From: Ctenosaura bakeri
Taxonomy: Eukaryota > Chordata > Lepidosauria > Squamata > Iguanidae
DNA length: 64,000 nucleotides
Assembly: GCA_948474755.1 (NCBI GenBank)
Contig: CAOLHI010001841.1
Span: forward strand, 186,001-250,000
Reading direction: 5' to 3'
Shown here: positions 1-11,606 of the stretch, piece after piece
How the letters are laid out: every line of letters starts with the position of its first letter
Position numbering within the stretch: the stretch's first letter is position 1
The notes under the pieces: model-generated
What the model was told of the DNA's origin: nothing
What the model saw: the letters and a program-made list of their open reading frames with translations, nothing else
Databases searched by the model: none
Position numbers and translations under genes: made by a program

Positions 1-188
1 TTTTTGTGTTTGTTTTGTTTTGTTTTTTACTAAGTCCAATAGAAGTGAAGGCACTGGCTGCAGCAAAGGAAAGAGTGGCAATAGCAATAAAGAAGGTGCC
101 TGTTGGCAGTAGGACTCTCAAGGATGAGACTTTCTGTCACTGTTGGTGTCTCCTATTCCTAGCCTCCTTCCCAACTTCCAACCTGTTC

Positions 189-1052
189 TGTTACTATGGT
201 TCAGGCCTACCTAGTGATAGCACTAGATATCTCTTTTGATATCAAATCAATCGACCTTCCTCTGCCACCCCGCCCCACGTGTTTGAGAGGCCTCCGGACA
301 AGCACGTACACAGGTGTGGCCAGTAAGTGTTGGACATTCCATTCTCCACCTAGGCAGGCAGAACAAAGCCCCACTGCTGCTTCAGGGACCTCCCTGCAAA
401 CACCCCTTGCTTAAGCGCTACTCTAAACAAAGAAGCCCGGCCTCACGCCAAAAGTCTGACAATGCCAAGCTATTTGCATACTGGCTATACTATTGTTAAA
501 CCTGCGCTAAGCTCATCATGTTAAACTTGACCTTTCCCAAAGCTTTGTCCCGCTCCAAACTCGCATTGTTCTCACCGAGTATGGCATGGCCTGTAGGCAC
601 AATTCACCCTATAAAAACTCCCCGATTCCGAGAGCACCTTGGATCACTCCCGAGTTCCAGACCGCCTTGCTGCCATTTTGCCAGGCGAGCTCCCCTCAGC
701 AAACTGCGCTGAGCTTTCTCCCCTGCAATCTTCAAGTGGTTCAGGTCTACGAGAAAAGGTGTCGCATCACCCATTTTCCCTGAAAACTCTTATTTCTAAT
801 TTCTAAGTTAGCTGTGCGTTTGTGGTGTCTTTTCTGTTGTCTGTCCTTTTAATAAAGATATCATTTTTACTATTTTAAACCTGTCTGACTGCTTGACTGA
901 CCTGACCCCGTAGACATTGGGTTACAAGATCCCTGCTAAGTTACTCTGCCCCTCGCTAGCTTAAGAGAGCGCTCCAGTTAATTTCCCCAACTTTGTGCTT
1001 GTGCTTGGTTATTTGGGCGCCCCTCCTGGGATCCCCAGAGAACAAGGTAACA
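189..1052 (+). mobile_element. Solo LTR, family A copy 1
   Basis: The 864-bp sequence begins TGTTAC and ends GTAACA, a perfect 6-bp terminal inverted repeat. It is flanked by the exact 4-bp duplication GTTC (185-188 and 1053-1056). A TATA-like CTATAAAA lies near 610 and an AATAAA polyadenylation signal near 851, so it is an LTR read on the plus strand. No gag, pol, primer-binding site or second LTR is next to it, so it is a solo LTR, presumably left by recombination between two LTRs. Related copies lie at 17035-17902 (minus), 46772-47659 and 56312-57208. Whether the family is a Ty3/gypsy element or an endogenous retrovirus cannot be decided from an LTR; a 4-bp duplication fits either. Confidence 0.85.
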
Positions 1053-1056
1053 GTTC

Positions 1057-3136
1057 TCCCTCTTTCCTACAGGCCTTCCACCTGTTTGGCTACATTCTCT
1101 TCCTCCAAATGTTTGTTCCCTCCATCATTCAGTCTGATACTTCACCCAATCACGTCACCTGTCTCTACCAGCATTAGGCCATTTCTTACCCCATCTAACT
1201 CCAACCTCCAAAAATATTTGGGTTCTTACCCTCGTGCCCTCTTTCAGATTATGTGTCATATGTGTAAGCAAATACAGTTCCTTGATACAGTGGATCTTCC
1301 ACTTTTGCAGAGGTTAGGGGAATAAGACTCCTGTGAAAGAGGAAATGCTATTTATTTTTACCTGAGATAAGACTTCTCTAGGTATCTCTAGGTATCTATG
1401 TCTCTTGTTTTTTTAGTTCCTCCAGCACAATTCCTGCATTGCACTGAAGGACTTAGAGATTCCTAGAGAGAAAATATTAATCAAATCTGAGTTTCTGCAG
1501 CATGGCTATGGATTCATAAAGTTATAAACCATAAACTGTGATGTAGGATCTCAGCCAATGTTTTTTTCTCAATGATCATCAAGCAAAATTGTTGCTACCA
1601 GTGAAACTCTTTGCTCAGATATGTCAAGGCTGAAGCAGAGATGTATACTAAGGAAAAAGAATATTCTTGGGATAAGATTGGTTGTTGTATGGTTCAGATC
1701 CAAACTTTTAAACTAATTGATTTGGGCAAGTGTAAATAACAAGTTACAGAACAATCATTTCACATTCATATGCATTAAAAATAGGGTATTCTCCTTTCCT
1801 TCTGAAACTGAAGAGTTACAGCAATAAAAATTATGGCATTTAAATCAAATCTTTGGTCATGAAGACTGCAGAGCTGCAGAAAATATAAGTAAACTGTTAT
1901 TCCACTTTTGCTTGAAATCTGGAAGTATTGGCTTTGTTGGATCAAGGCCTGTGCTTGCTACATATTTAGAATTATGATCCTAAAAGATAAAACATATGAA
2001 CCAACTAATTATGAGTTTTGGTGGCATTCTTTATCATGATAGCAGTACACTATTTACAATATCAGTGGTGGCATACCTTCAAATAGCAGTTCTGATGTCC
2101 TCTTTGTGGGCTTGGCCACTATACAAAACAGGATGCTGGTCTCAGTAACACTTTGTTCTGCTTAGACATGGGCCTTCTTATTCTCTTATCCTGATTTTAA
2201 ATTGGCTTCTTGATTCAGGTAATGATCTGCAATTGACTACCTCCAGAATAATTACTTCTGTCACAGTGGTACTACATGCTCTGGTCTCAATTCTGCTAGA
2301 CTTGTTCATCATCCTACCAGTGTGATCACATACCTGCAGCAGGGACTATGAAAATAGAAATAAACAATTTCTATGTTCATCAGACCTTCAAGAATGCATT
2401 AAACACTGATGAGCAATGCAACAAAAAAGTGCTTATAGCAAATCTGCTTCAGACTGCTTCACAAAACATGCTCAGCAGGGTACAATTCACAGGCACATTT
2501 TTGCTTACAATCACACTACACCATTTGATTTTTTTAAAAAAAAAAAAGCTAGTTGGTCATTCTCATACATAGGTACTCCACTCTGCCATTAGCATAGGTT
2601 TTTGAAGTTGTAGCAGATGGTTTAGAGTAAGAGAGTGAACTGAGATGATTTGTACAAAAGGATAAAAATACATCAAGGATGTGGATGCTGTAAGGATACA
2701 CAGTGCTTGTTGATGAAAATGACAAAAGCTTACTGGTCCAAGGTGAACACAGGAGCTGGTTCATTGAAAATAGGCTTCACAATGGCCCCAGATATCCCCT
2801 GCTGGTGGTTTGCTCTGATCTATTATCAGTACCACTGAAAACATACATATACAGCCTTGTATAGTTCCCATTGTATTCTGCCTCTCTCACAAGGACACCA
2901 CTGTGAGGTTTTACAATTGCAGTGTTTATAGGAGGCAAAAATGTAAACAGCAATAGAAAACCAAAGAAACAAAAGAACACCTCTCCACAATTGTTCATCC
3001 CAAGGATAAGAATGCTGGGGGAGGAGGGGATCTTTCTGCCATTTCCCTGAAATTCAAAACAGTCCTGATTAATCCTTATGAGTATTAAATTTTTTGACCA
3101 ATTCGTTGGTCCTGCCTCTACATGCTGTGCGATATA
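1057..3136. other. Unassigned AT-rich sequence
   Basis: About 2 kb with no coding similarity, terminal repeats or RNA gene that I can recognise. Reading frames are short and have no family motif. Old decayed repeats or regulatory DNA cannot be excluded. Confidence 0.5.
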
Positions 3137-3800
3137 CAGTGCCTTGCAGAAGAATTCAGACTTTGACTTGTCCACATTTTGTTTTGTTGCCACCTGGAAC
3201 TGCAAGAGATTTAATTTGCATGGTTATCACTTGATGTATACAGGACACTGATCATTCTGAAGGTGCAAATATTGTGGCACAGAAGTTAAGGAAAGAAGAA
3301 AAATGGGTATTTTTGGTCACATAAATACTTCACACACACCTCTGACTCAATACATGGTAGGAGCACTTTTGGTGGCCCTTACAGATGCAAGTCTTCTTGT
3401 GTAGTTTTCTATCAGCTTTGCACATCTGGATTTCTCTTGGCAAAATTACTACTGCTCTGTCAGGATAGATGGGGGCTTTCAACAAGCAGCAGCTTTCCAG
3501 TCTTGCCACAAATTCTCTGTTGGACTGGGGTCTGGGTAGTGACTGGCTCGTTCCTGTTTTTAAACCACTACAGTTTCACTTTGGCTGTGTAGTTAGGGTC
3601 CTTTGCCTGCTGGAATGTGAACTTGGGCTCCAGTTCCAGCTCACTGGCAGACTGAAACCAGTCTTTCTCTAGAATTGTCCTTTATTTAGCTCCATCTATC
3701 CAACTTGCCCTCAGTTCTGACCAGATTCCCAGCTATTGACAAGGAAAAGCATCACCAACATGATGTTGCCACGAGCATTCTTCACCATATTTTAGTGCTT

Positions 3801-4671
3801 TCAGGGCAATGAAACCTGTTGCTTTGAGCCACCCAATATTGTTTTTATTAGACCAGGGGACTTTTTTTTCCACATTTTGCCATGTCTTCCACATGCCTTT
3901 TTTGCTTTCAAATGGATTGGTTTCAGCAATGGCTTTCTTCTCACCACTCTTCTGTGAAGACCAAGTTTATGAGACTTCCAGGTGATAGCTGTCCCATAGA
4001 TGAGGCAACTGAGGGGAGCCCCAGCTGCAGATCTCTCCAGTTTCTTCAAGCCTATCCATAGCTTCTAGGTTGCATTTTGGACTAATGCTCTCCTTCCTTA
4101 GTCATTGAGGCCATTTCTGCAAGATAGCACCCTCCCAGCATGGGGATGCAAGAGGAGTGGGACTGCAATGATGCTTTTGCATGACTTTGTCATAGTCCCA
4201 CCCTTCTCACATCCCCAGCCAGTGCAATTGTGGGGTATATCATTGATGGAGACACTCCATCAATGGCTGCCAATTGCACAAGGCTTCCATCGCTGCCAGT
4301 CATGCAGAAGGGCCAAAGCACAATCATGTACTTCCTTCCCCACTGCAGCATGGGAAGAAGGCCAGCTACAGTATGGAAGGAAGGAACATATCCCTTGTGT
4401 TTCTTTCCTCAGGCAGCCAGCTGGGTACAGAGAGGATCTCTGGGGACATACTTCCATCCTGTCAGAGGTGCTGCTGAGATTGCGATGGGACAACGCGACA
4501 GAGGGTTGTTGTGCAGAAATGGCCTGAGTTTGGTGGGCAGCCTTTGCTAGGTAGAGGTGTGATTGATCCATATTCTTTCCATTTTGCAATAATGGATTTA
4601 ATGGTGGCCTGAGAGATGCCCATTATTTTGGGATATTTTTTGTAACCCAAGTCTGATTGGTGCTCCACCAC
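3801..4671 (-). pseudogene. Tc1-like transposase remnant
   Basis: Transposase of this family binds terminal repeats with paired helix-turn-helix domains and cuts with a DDE/D catalytic core. On the minus strand, 4671-4540 encodes GYKKYPKIMGISQATIKSII followed by AKWKEYGSI, which matches the N-terminal helix-turn-helix segment of Tc1 transposases. After the MITE, 4049-3801 encodes a stretch containing HKLGLHRRVVRRKPLL, resembling the linker just before the catalytic domain. Frameshifts, stops and the insertion break the frame. I could not follow an intact catalytic triad. The gene is dead. Confidence 0.75.
4109..4524. mobile_element. MITE (PIF/Harbinger-like ends) inserted in Tc1
   Basis: The ends are GGCCATTTCTGCA and its inverse TGCAGAAATGGCC, flanked by the exact 3-bp duplication TGA (4106-4108 and 4525-4527). 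Removing the element and one TGA restores an uninterrupted Tc1 sequence across the joint, which proves the insertion order. The interior (416 bp in total) differs from the roughly 200-bp palindromic MITEs elsewhere in the window that share the same terminal bases. Frames of 100-140 codons inside it are open by chance and show no transposase motif. The PIF/Harbinger assignment is an inference from the 3-bp duplication and the GGCC ends. Confidence 0.75.
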
Positions 4672-4815
4672 AATTTTATCTTCAATTTATTTTGGGAGTC
4701 CGAAGGTCTTCATGATGCAATTTATTTAGGCAAGCTTTCCAAGAGACCCTGGAACCCTCCAGAAACAGATGAAATTACATACAGGTAGACTCAACTCAAC
4801 TACCTATGCAGCTCC

Positions 4816-5284
4816 TAGAAAGCAAGCAGTGTGTGATACCTGTTCTTGTTGCAATTTGTTCCTCTTTCTTTCTCAAGAGAACTGCAGCTGGAATGGGACC
4901 CAGTCTCTGCTGGTTGGTTACCTCCCTCCCTCCTTTTCTCCCTTCCCCCCTGACCATTTGACAGCTGTTGCAGTAGAACCATGGAGTTTGACATCTGCTG
5001 GAGGGAGGTTTGGGACAATAATAAGTAACTTGTACATCACCCAAAACAAGAACTATTTGCATGTGTGGCACCAATAGGAAAACAGCCAGTAACTTCTTAT
5101 ACTTTCTTGGCATATTAAATTGTCAGCTACATGTTTGTAATTCATATTCAGTTCAGAGTCAAAGGTTTCTTCAAATATTGTTTATTTTATTATCATTCCA
5201 ACCCATCTCTTGGTCCAGATGGGCTCATAAGGTGACCTACAAAAGACTAACAAAAACAAACAACACTACTAGCTCCATATAGCT
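4816..5284. other. Unassigned sequence
   Basis: Nothing recognisable between the Tc1 remnant and the CR1 5' region; only a pyrimidine-rich stretch near 4920-4950. Confidence 0.4.
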
Positions 5285-5699
5285 GCTGCCTCTGTCTATG
5301 GAGTTCAGCCTCTGAAGAGAAGATGGCGAGCTTGTGTTTTACGAGTGAGTGTTGTTTGTTTACCTGTGTTGTTTTAAGGCTTGTGTGAGTGCTTTTGTTT
5401 GATTTTCGCTGTGTGAGTCTCCCAGATCACCTAGTTTAGGGGGTTGAGGCTTCTGCTAAGTCACTGACTTCGTTGGGGTCAAAACTGGTAGCCACTAGTG
5501 CTATATAGCTGCTGCCTCATTCTTTGGAGCTGAGCAAACAGGAAGAGATAAACAGGTATTTGTGGCCATTTCATGGGGAACTTTAAGAGAAAAGTCTGGA
5601 AAGTTGTGCTGCTATGCGTATAAGGTGACAAGCATGGATGATGATGGAGTTGTTGCAATGACCTGCAATATCGGTGCCATGTTTGTTTTCTTGCCAGAG

Positions 5700-6597
5700 G
5701 ACCTAGCAAGTGCAAGTTGGTTGCCCTGCTGGAGGAGAAGATGCAGCAGCTTGAGGCCCATGTATCCACTCTTTGACAGAGAGAATGATGTCTCTTTGGA
5801 AAGAATGGAGCAGACTTTTCCGGAAGGGCAAGAAATGGTGAATGCCTCTAGAGAGGGCAACAGTTCCAAAACATACAAGTAAGAAGGAACAGAGGAATAT
5901 GACATATAGAAGCAGAACCATAAAGAACTATGCTTCAAGCATGGAGCTACACAACTGATTCCAACTCTCCGCTTAATCAGCTGTCATGAGGCACTCTGAA
6001 GTCATGTAGGCCTTACTGGGTTCTATGGATGGAAGAGATTTTGTCAATCCCAGGAGGAGGAAGAAGACATATCTAGTGATAGTAGGTGAGTAGGTATTGC
6101 AAGGAACAGAAGCCGTGCTGCATGGGCCTGATAACAGATAGTGTGATGCTGTCAGACAGGGGCAAAGATTCATGATGTAGCAGAATGGTTGACGAGACTC
6201 ATCAAGCCCACTGACCATTACCCCTTCCTTCTGATCCATGCTGGAACAAATGATATGGCAAGATACAGACTTCAACATATTGCAAGAGACTATGAGGTCT
6301 GGGGAGAAAACTAAAAGATCTCGGGGCACAGCTAAAGGACCTTGGGGCACAGATTGCTACTTCATTCTGTTGAAGCATGAGAACCCAGAAGAGGGAGAAG
6401 AATACTAAAAGTGAACAACTGGATCCACACGTGGTACCATCATGTACCACACATGGTACCACCACATCTTCTTGGACCATGGACTAAACTTTCATGAAGG
6501 ATGACTTCTGGCAAGAGATGGGTTGCACCTTACTACAGTTGGAGATAATATATTTGATAGGAGCCTTGCAAATCTGATCCAGAGGACTTTAAACTGA
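5700..6597 (+). pseudogene. CR1 ORF1 remnant with esterase-like C-terminus
   Basis: CR1 ORF1 proteins bind RNA and in many vertebrates carry a C-terminal SGNH-hydrolase (esterase) domain. A stretch near 5707-5780 encodes CKLVALLEEKMQQLEAHVST, a heptad-like coiled coil. Near 6185-6270 the pieces AEWLTRLIKPTDHYPFLLIH and then GTNDMARY appear in shifting frames. Near 6510-6597 the sequence encodes RDGLHLTTVGDNIFDRSLAN followed by LIQRTLN and a stop. GTND and DGLHLT..G correspond to conserved SGNH-hydrolase blocks. Several stops and frameshifts make this a pseudogene. Confidence 0.65.
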
Positions 6598-7729
6598 GTA
6601 TTTCAGGGCAAGGGAACACCAAGTACTGGGAACATTAGCTGTAGTGATACAGGGCAACTGGGCCAATAATACAAGAACCCATCGGTGGGCAGAAAAAAAC
6701 ATGAAGGAATCAGTTGGAGAGAATGGCCCATGACCTTTGATGCCTCTATAATAATACACATAGCACGGAGGGGAAAAAACAAGATGAACTCTTAACATAG
6801 GAAGTTAAATATGATTTAATAGGCATCACTGAAATGTGATGAGATGAGTCTCATGACTAGGGTGGAGTGATGGAAGGATATAACCTCTTCCAAAGAAATA
6901 GACAAAACAGGAAAAGAGGAACAGTAACACCGATGTACACACTTGTGAAGAAATCTGTGACATAGAGCATGGAAAACAGGTTGCATTTGGATAAATATTA
7001 AATGTGGGGAGAAACAAAAGTGACCTCATTGTGGGCATCTACTACAGATCCTCCCAACCAGACTGAAGATTTGGATGATGCTGTCCTAAAACAAAGTCCA
7101 AATATTCAAAATATTCAAAAGGAAGAGCTATAATATAACCTGGAAGATTTCAATCATTTTGATATTTGTTGGATATCATAGTTTGCCAAGAGTGTAAGGT
7201 CCAACAAATTCCTCACTAGACATTCACTCTGGACTTCAGGAAAGCTGATTTTAGTAAGCTTAGAGAAAAACTGAGCAAAATCCTATAATCAGAAATGCTC
7301 AAAGAGAAGGGAGTACGTGGTACATGGTTAGATATCGAAGGCACATCTACTAACAATTTCAAGGAAGAAGGTGTCTTAGGAAACCAGTGTGGATGTACAA
7401 GAACTTTCAATCAGCTGAGATTTAAAAGACATGTGTAAGAATTAGAAGAAGTTGGAAACCACCAAAAAGGAATGCAGACAAATACTTAGGGGGGAGTCAG
7501 AAGAGTTAAAGCTCAGTATGAGCTCATTTTCACTGGAAAGGTTAAAAATAAGTAAAAGGGAGGGGTGTATGTTTGGAGCAAATGGAAGAACAAGGAAGTG
7601 GTAGAGGCACTGTAGTGTAGTAGTAACACTGTGGGCAAGATAGTGTTACAGTTAGGTGGATCTGTAATAGACTGAGAGACCAAACCCAAAGAGTATTCAC
7701 CAATTCTTGCTCTTCATTGTGAAAAAAAA

Positions 7730-7935
7730 ATGACTAGTGGGGTGCCTCAGAGTTCTGTCCTGGGCCCTGTGTTGTTTAATATTTTTATAAATGACTTAGA
7801 CAATGGAATAGAAGGCATGCTTGTAAAATTTGCAGATGACACCAAAGTAGTGGGGCTAGCTAATGCCCTGAAAACAGGATCAGAATTCAAAATGACCTTG
7901 ACGAATTGGAGACCTGGGACAGAACTAACAAAATG
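7730..7935 (+). pseudogene. CR1 reverse transcriptase fragment (copy A)
   Basis: An open 68-codon block reads [20 protein letters not shown], then [20 protein letters not shown], the signature RT palm segment including the catalytic FADD. It is highly similar to the same block of copy B (10630-10760). Upstream RT fingers are lost, and sequence past 7935 no longer follows CR1. Confidence 0.85.
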
Positions 7936-8600
7936 ACATCCTATCAGATCCACATACCACTGCTTCTATTTCCTCAGGAGGAAGACCCCTACCACCACCA
8001 CATGCCTTCTTTGGAGATTGGCAGAGGTCTATCCTTGCACTGAATCTCCCAAGGCCCCTGCATGTTCTCAAAAGGCTGGCTCTGTTTCTCCTGCTCCTAT
8101 CTCTCTTCCTTCCCGAGAAGAGAAGAAACTTCAAATCAATTCTGGAGCTCCAAACACACAGAAAGATTCCTGGTCCTTCCACTTCTATGTGTCACATTCC
8201 TCCAAGCATCCACTTCCTGAGTTTGGGGGCTGACCTCATCCTCTGTGTGTTCTTCTTCCAATATAGTCTGCTCTGCTCTGTTCCCTAATATGCTGCAGGT
8301 GAATACACCAACTCCCTTCCCTTCCTTGTTCAGTAGTTCTAGAAGCAAAGATAGCCTCCCCTCCCTGACCTCCAAAACCCCTTAAACTCACCTATAAGAA
8401 GCTGCCCAACATGGATAGAAACACAGAGATGAGATCCTGCTTAATGAATCCAGATGCCAACTCTCCTCCCATCTATTCTGGCAACATCATTACAGGCTGT
8501 AGCATGATTCAAAAGGACTAACAGCTGGTTAGGACTAACAATGAACACCACCCAGACTCTGGAGGTCCCTCTACAAGAAACAATACAATAGATTGCTAAT
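7936..8600. other. Unassigned, pyrimidine-rich sequence
   Basis: No recognised repeat or coding similarity. It begins exactly where CR1 copy A is cut off. Confidence 0.4.
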
Positions 8601-8890
8601 GTAATTAATGCACTGTTATGCATATCCCCTGACTAACAATACAACCCTGGGGGATATCCCATTTAACAACAGGCCATCAGAGAGGCCAACTGTAACATAT
8701 GCAAATTGCTTCCCCCCACTCGGGGACTACACAAGTATATATACTCTGTCTCACTTCCATGCCACCAGATCCTCTGAAGATGCCAGCCACAGAGGCAGGT
8801 GAAACATCAGGAGAAAATACTAATAGAACACAGCCTCAAAGCTCGGAAAACCCACAACAACCTATGAATTCTGGTCGTGAAAGCCTTTGA
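8601..8890 (+). repeat. Probable dispersed squamate repeat (LINE or PLE 3' type)
   Basis: The stretch around 8768-8885 contains CTGAAGATGCCAGCCACAGA, a GTGAAACATCAGGAG motif and CCTATGAATTCTGGTCGTGA. I recall this order from a common reptile dispersed repeat found near LINE/Penelope-type 3' ends. No enzymatic domain is present here. The family assignment is from memory and weak. Confidence 0.4.
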
Positions 8891-9159
8891 CTTCACAACT
8901 GGTTATTTCTTTCCTTTTCTATTCTTTTCTTGGGGGGGGGGCAAAATGTGTACACTTTAACCAAAAATGTTCAAGTGTTGTATGATTCATCACTTCCCTT
9001 ACAACTTGTGATTATCATGATGATCATGATGATGATGACAGCAATAAGAATGATTAGTGGACTCTGGTATGATTTTTCACTCAATGTTTGTGTGCACTTA
9101 ACTAAGTAGCAGAAGTGCTAAGAAACCCAGTTACTAAATTGCAAAGATGCATAATAAGA
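8891..9159. other. Unassigned spacer
   Basis: Short AT-rich spacer with a G9 run near 8933 and an imperfect GAT/CATGAT repeat near 9010-9035. No gene. Confidence 0.4.
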
Positions 9160-9183
9160 CAGATAAGATACAGTAATAATAGG

Positions 9184-11519
9184 CGATTTCAATTACCCGG
9201 ATATATGCTGGCAGTCAAACTCTGCCAAGACAGCAAGGTCCAGCAAGTTTCTTGCTTGTCTTGCAGACAACTTCATGTTCCAGAAGGTGGAAGAGGCCAC
9301 AAGGGGATCAAATATTCTAGATCTGATCCTGACCAACAGGGATGACCTTGTGAATGAGGTAGAAGTGGTTGGATCTTTAGGGGGGAGTGACCATGCCCTA
9401 TTGGAATTTGGCATTCAGTGGGAAGGAGAAGATAAGTGTAGCCAGACACTCATCTTAGATTTTAAAAAAGTGGACTTCTGTAAACTTAGGGAGCTGCTGG
9501 CTGGAATTCCATGGTCAGGAACAGTGAAAGGGAAAGGAGTTCAGGAGGCATAGGAGTTCCTTAAGAAGGAGATACTGAAGGCACAGTCTAAAACTGTGCC
9601 AATAAGGAGGAAGAATGGTAGGCATCTGAAGAAACCAGAATGGTTGACTAAAGAACTCTCAGCTGAGATAAGTGTTAAGAGAAACATGTATAGGAAATGG
9701 AAGAAGGGGAAAACCACCAAAGAAGAATTTAAGCAAGTAGCCAGGAGATGTAGGGAGGAGGTAAGAAAGGCTAAAGCACAGAACGAACTTAGGCTGGCCA
9801 GAGACATTAAAAACAATAAAAAAGGCTTTTTAAATATGTCCACAGCAAAAGGAAAAAAAAGGAGACAATAGGGTCGCTGTGCAGAGAAGATGGCGAATTA
9901 CTCACAGGGGGGAGAGAAAAGGCAGAACTACTTAACACCTTCTTTGCCTCAGTTTTTTCCCAGAAGGATACAAGCACTCAACCTAGTGGTTGGGGAGCAG
10001 GTGAGGAAGCAGGGGAAATGAGGCACATAATAGGTACAGAGGTGGTACAGGAATACCTGGCCATACTGGATGAATTCAAGTCTCCAGGACCAGATGAATT
10101 GCATCCTAGGATATTAAAAGAGCTGGCAGAGGTCATTTCGGAACCACTTGCTATATCTTTGAGAAATCTTGGAGGACAGGAGAAGTTCCAGCAGACTGGA
10201 AGAGAGCAAATGTTATCCCCATCTTCAAGAAGGGAAAAAAAGAGGACCCAAATAATTATTGCCCAGTCAGCCTGACATCAGTACCCGGAAAGATCCTGGA
10301 GCACATCATTAAGCAGTCAGTTTCTAATCATTTAGAAGGCAACACGATAATCACGAGAAGTCAACATGGATTTCTCAAAAATAAGTCATGCCAGACTAAT
10401 CTTATCTCTTTTTATGATAGAGTTACTAGCTTGATAGATGAAGGGAATGCTGTGGATGTAGCATACCTCGATTTCAGTAAGGCCTTTGACAAAGTTCCCC
10501 ATGACATTCTTGCAATGAAGCTAGTAAAATGTGGGCTGGACAGGGCTACTGTTAGTTGGATTTGTAATTGGTTGACCGACCGAACCCAAAGGGTGATCAC
10601 GAATGGCTGCTTTTCATCCTGGAGAGAAGTGACTAGCGGGGTGCCACAGGGTTCTGTCCTGGGTCCAGTGCTGTTCAATATTTTTATCAACGACTTGGAT
10701 GAAGGAATAGAGGACATGCTCATCAAATTTGCAGATGACACCAAATTGGGAGGGGTTGCTAATACGCCAGAGGACAGGAACAAAATTCAAAATGATCTGG
10801 AAAGATTGGAGAGCTGGGCCAAGGCTAACAAAATGAAATTCAACAGAGAGAAGTGTAAGGTCCTACACTTAGGTAGAAAAAATGGAATACAGAAATATAG
10901 GATGGGGGACACGTGGCTGGATAGCAGTACGTGTGAAAGGGATCTAGGAGTCTTCATAGACCACAAGCTGAACATGAGTCAGCAGTGTGATGCGGCAGCC
11001 AAGAAAGCCAATGCAATTCTCGGCTGCATCAATAGGAGTATGGTGTCTAGATCAAGGGAGGTACTGGTAGCACTCTATTCTGCTTTGGGTAGACCTCATC
11101 TTGAATACTGTGTCCAGTTCTGGGCATCCCAATTCAAGAAGGATATTGACAAGCTGGAGCAAGTCCAGAGGAGGGCGACCAAAATGGTGAAAGGCCTGGA
11201 AGCCATGCCCTATGAGGATATGGGTATGTTTAGTCTGCAGAAGAGAAGGTTGAGAGGGGACATGATAGCCATGTTTAAATATTTGAAGGGATGCCATGTA
11301 GAGGAAGGAAAGGGCTTATTTTCTGCTGCTCCAGAGACCAGGACAAGGAGCAATGGATTCAAGCTGCAGGAAAGGAGATTCCACCTGAACCTCAGGAAGA
11401 ACTTCCTGACAGTCAGGGCTGTCCGGCAGTGGAATGTGCTGCCTCGGAGTGTACTGGAGTCTCCTTCCTTGGAGGTTTTTAAGCAGAGGCTTGATGGCTA
11501 TCTGTTGGGAGTACTTTGA
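9184..11519 (+). pseudogene. CR1 ORF2 (endonuclease / reverse transcriptase)
   Basis: ORF2 nicks target DNA with an AP-like endonuclease and copies CR1 RNA at the nick. Visible blocks are: GDFNYPDICW near 9183 and GGSDHALLEFGI near 9380 (endonuclease C-terminal motifs); a basic linker at 9596-9840; SPGPDELHPRILKEL near 10081; FKKGKKEDPNNYCPVSLTSV near 10233; DFSKAFDKVPHDI near 10471; [20 protein letters not shown] near 10636; the catalytic FADD at 10728-10739; and a conserved C-terminus ending at 11519. Three lesions are seen: a TAG at 9551-9553, a frame change in the A-run near 9853, and one missing base near 10166 (GAGAAATC). From about 10167 to 11519 the frame is fully open, about 450 codons. 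Confidence 0.92.
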
Positions 11520-11580
11520 GGGTGTTCCTGCATGGCAGAGGGTTGGACTGGATGGCCTGTGTGGTCTCTTCCAACTCTAA

Positions 11581-11606
11581 ATTTCTATGATTCTATGATT
11601 CTATGA
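11581..11606 (+). repeat. CR1 3'-terminal ATTCTATG microsatellite
   Basis: About three units of the 8-mer ATTCTATG end CR1 copy B. Such tails are thought to be recognised by the CR1 reverse transcriptase during target-primed synthesis. Confidence 0.9.

Larger units (their letters stand above)
3137..4815 (-). mobile_element. Tc1/mariner-type DNA transposon, decayed
   Basis: The left end reads CAGTGCCTTGCAGAAG directly after a TA dinucleotide (3135-3136). This is the terminus and TA target usual for a widespread vertebrate Tc1-like group. On the minus strand the body encodes transposase remnants. The matching right terminus was not found; similarity fades near 4815, so the 5' side of the transposase is truncated or eroded. 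A 416-bp MITE interrupts the element at 4109-4524. It is a non-autonomous fossil. The right boundary is approximate. Confidence 0.8.
5285..7935 (+). mobile_element. CR1 LINE copy A, old, with ORF1 and RT remnants
   Basis: The order of remnants follows a CR1 LINE: a GC-richer 5' leader (about 5290-5560), ORF1 pieces (5700-6597), weak endonuclease-region pieces (about 7000-7200), and a reverse-transcriptase block at 7730-7935. Much of ORF2 is missing through internal deletions, and the copy stops abruptly within the RT region, so the 3' end is absent. Most CR1 insertions are 5'-truncated, so a copy that keeps its leader and ORF1 is uncommon. The 5' boundary is approximate. Confidence 0.75.
9160..11606 (+). 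mobile_element. CR1 LINE copy B, relatively young
   Basis: This 2.4-kb 5'-truncated CR1 starts inside the endonuclease domain and runs through the RT to a complete 3' end. The short 3' untranslated region finishes in the 8-bp microsatellite (ATTCTATG)n that marks CR1 3' ends in reptiles and birds. It is the best preserved element in the window: ORF2 is broken by only one nonsense codon and two apparent single-base frameshifts. No clear target duplication is visible, as is usual for CR1. Confidence 0.92.

Noticed and set aside
993..1325. 110-codon frame across the end of the first LTR
   Set aside because: It crosses the LTR boundary and target duplication, so it cannot be an element or host gene.
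4105..4589. Overlapping frames of 100-140 codons on both strands
   Set aside because: They lie entirely within the 416-bp MITE and its edges and have no domain. They look like open frames in a non-autonomous element.
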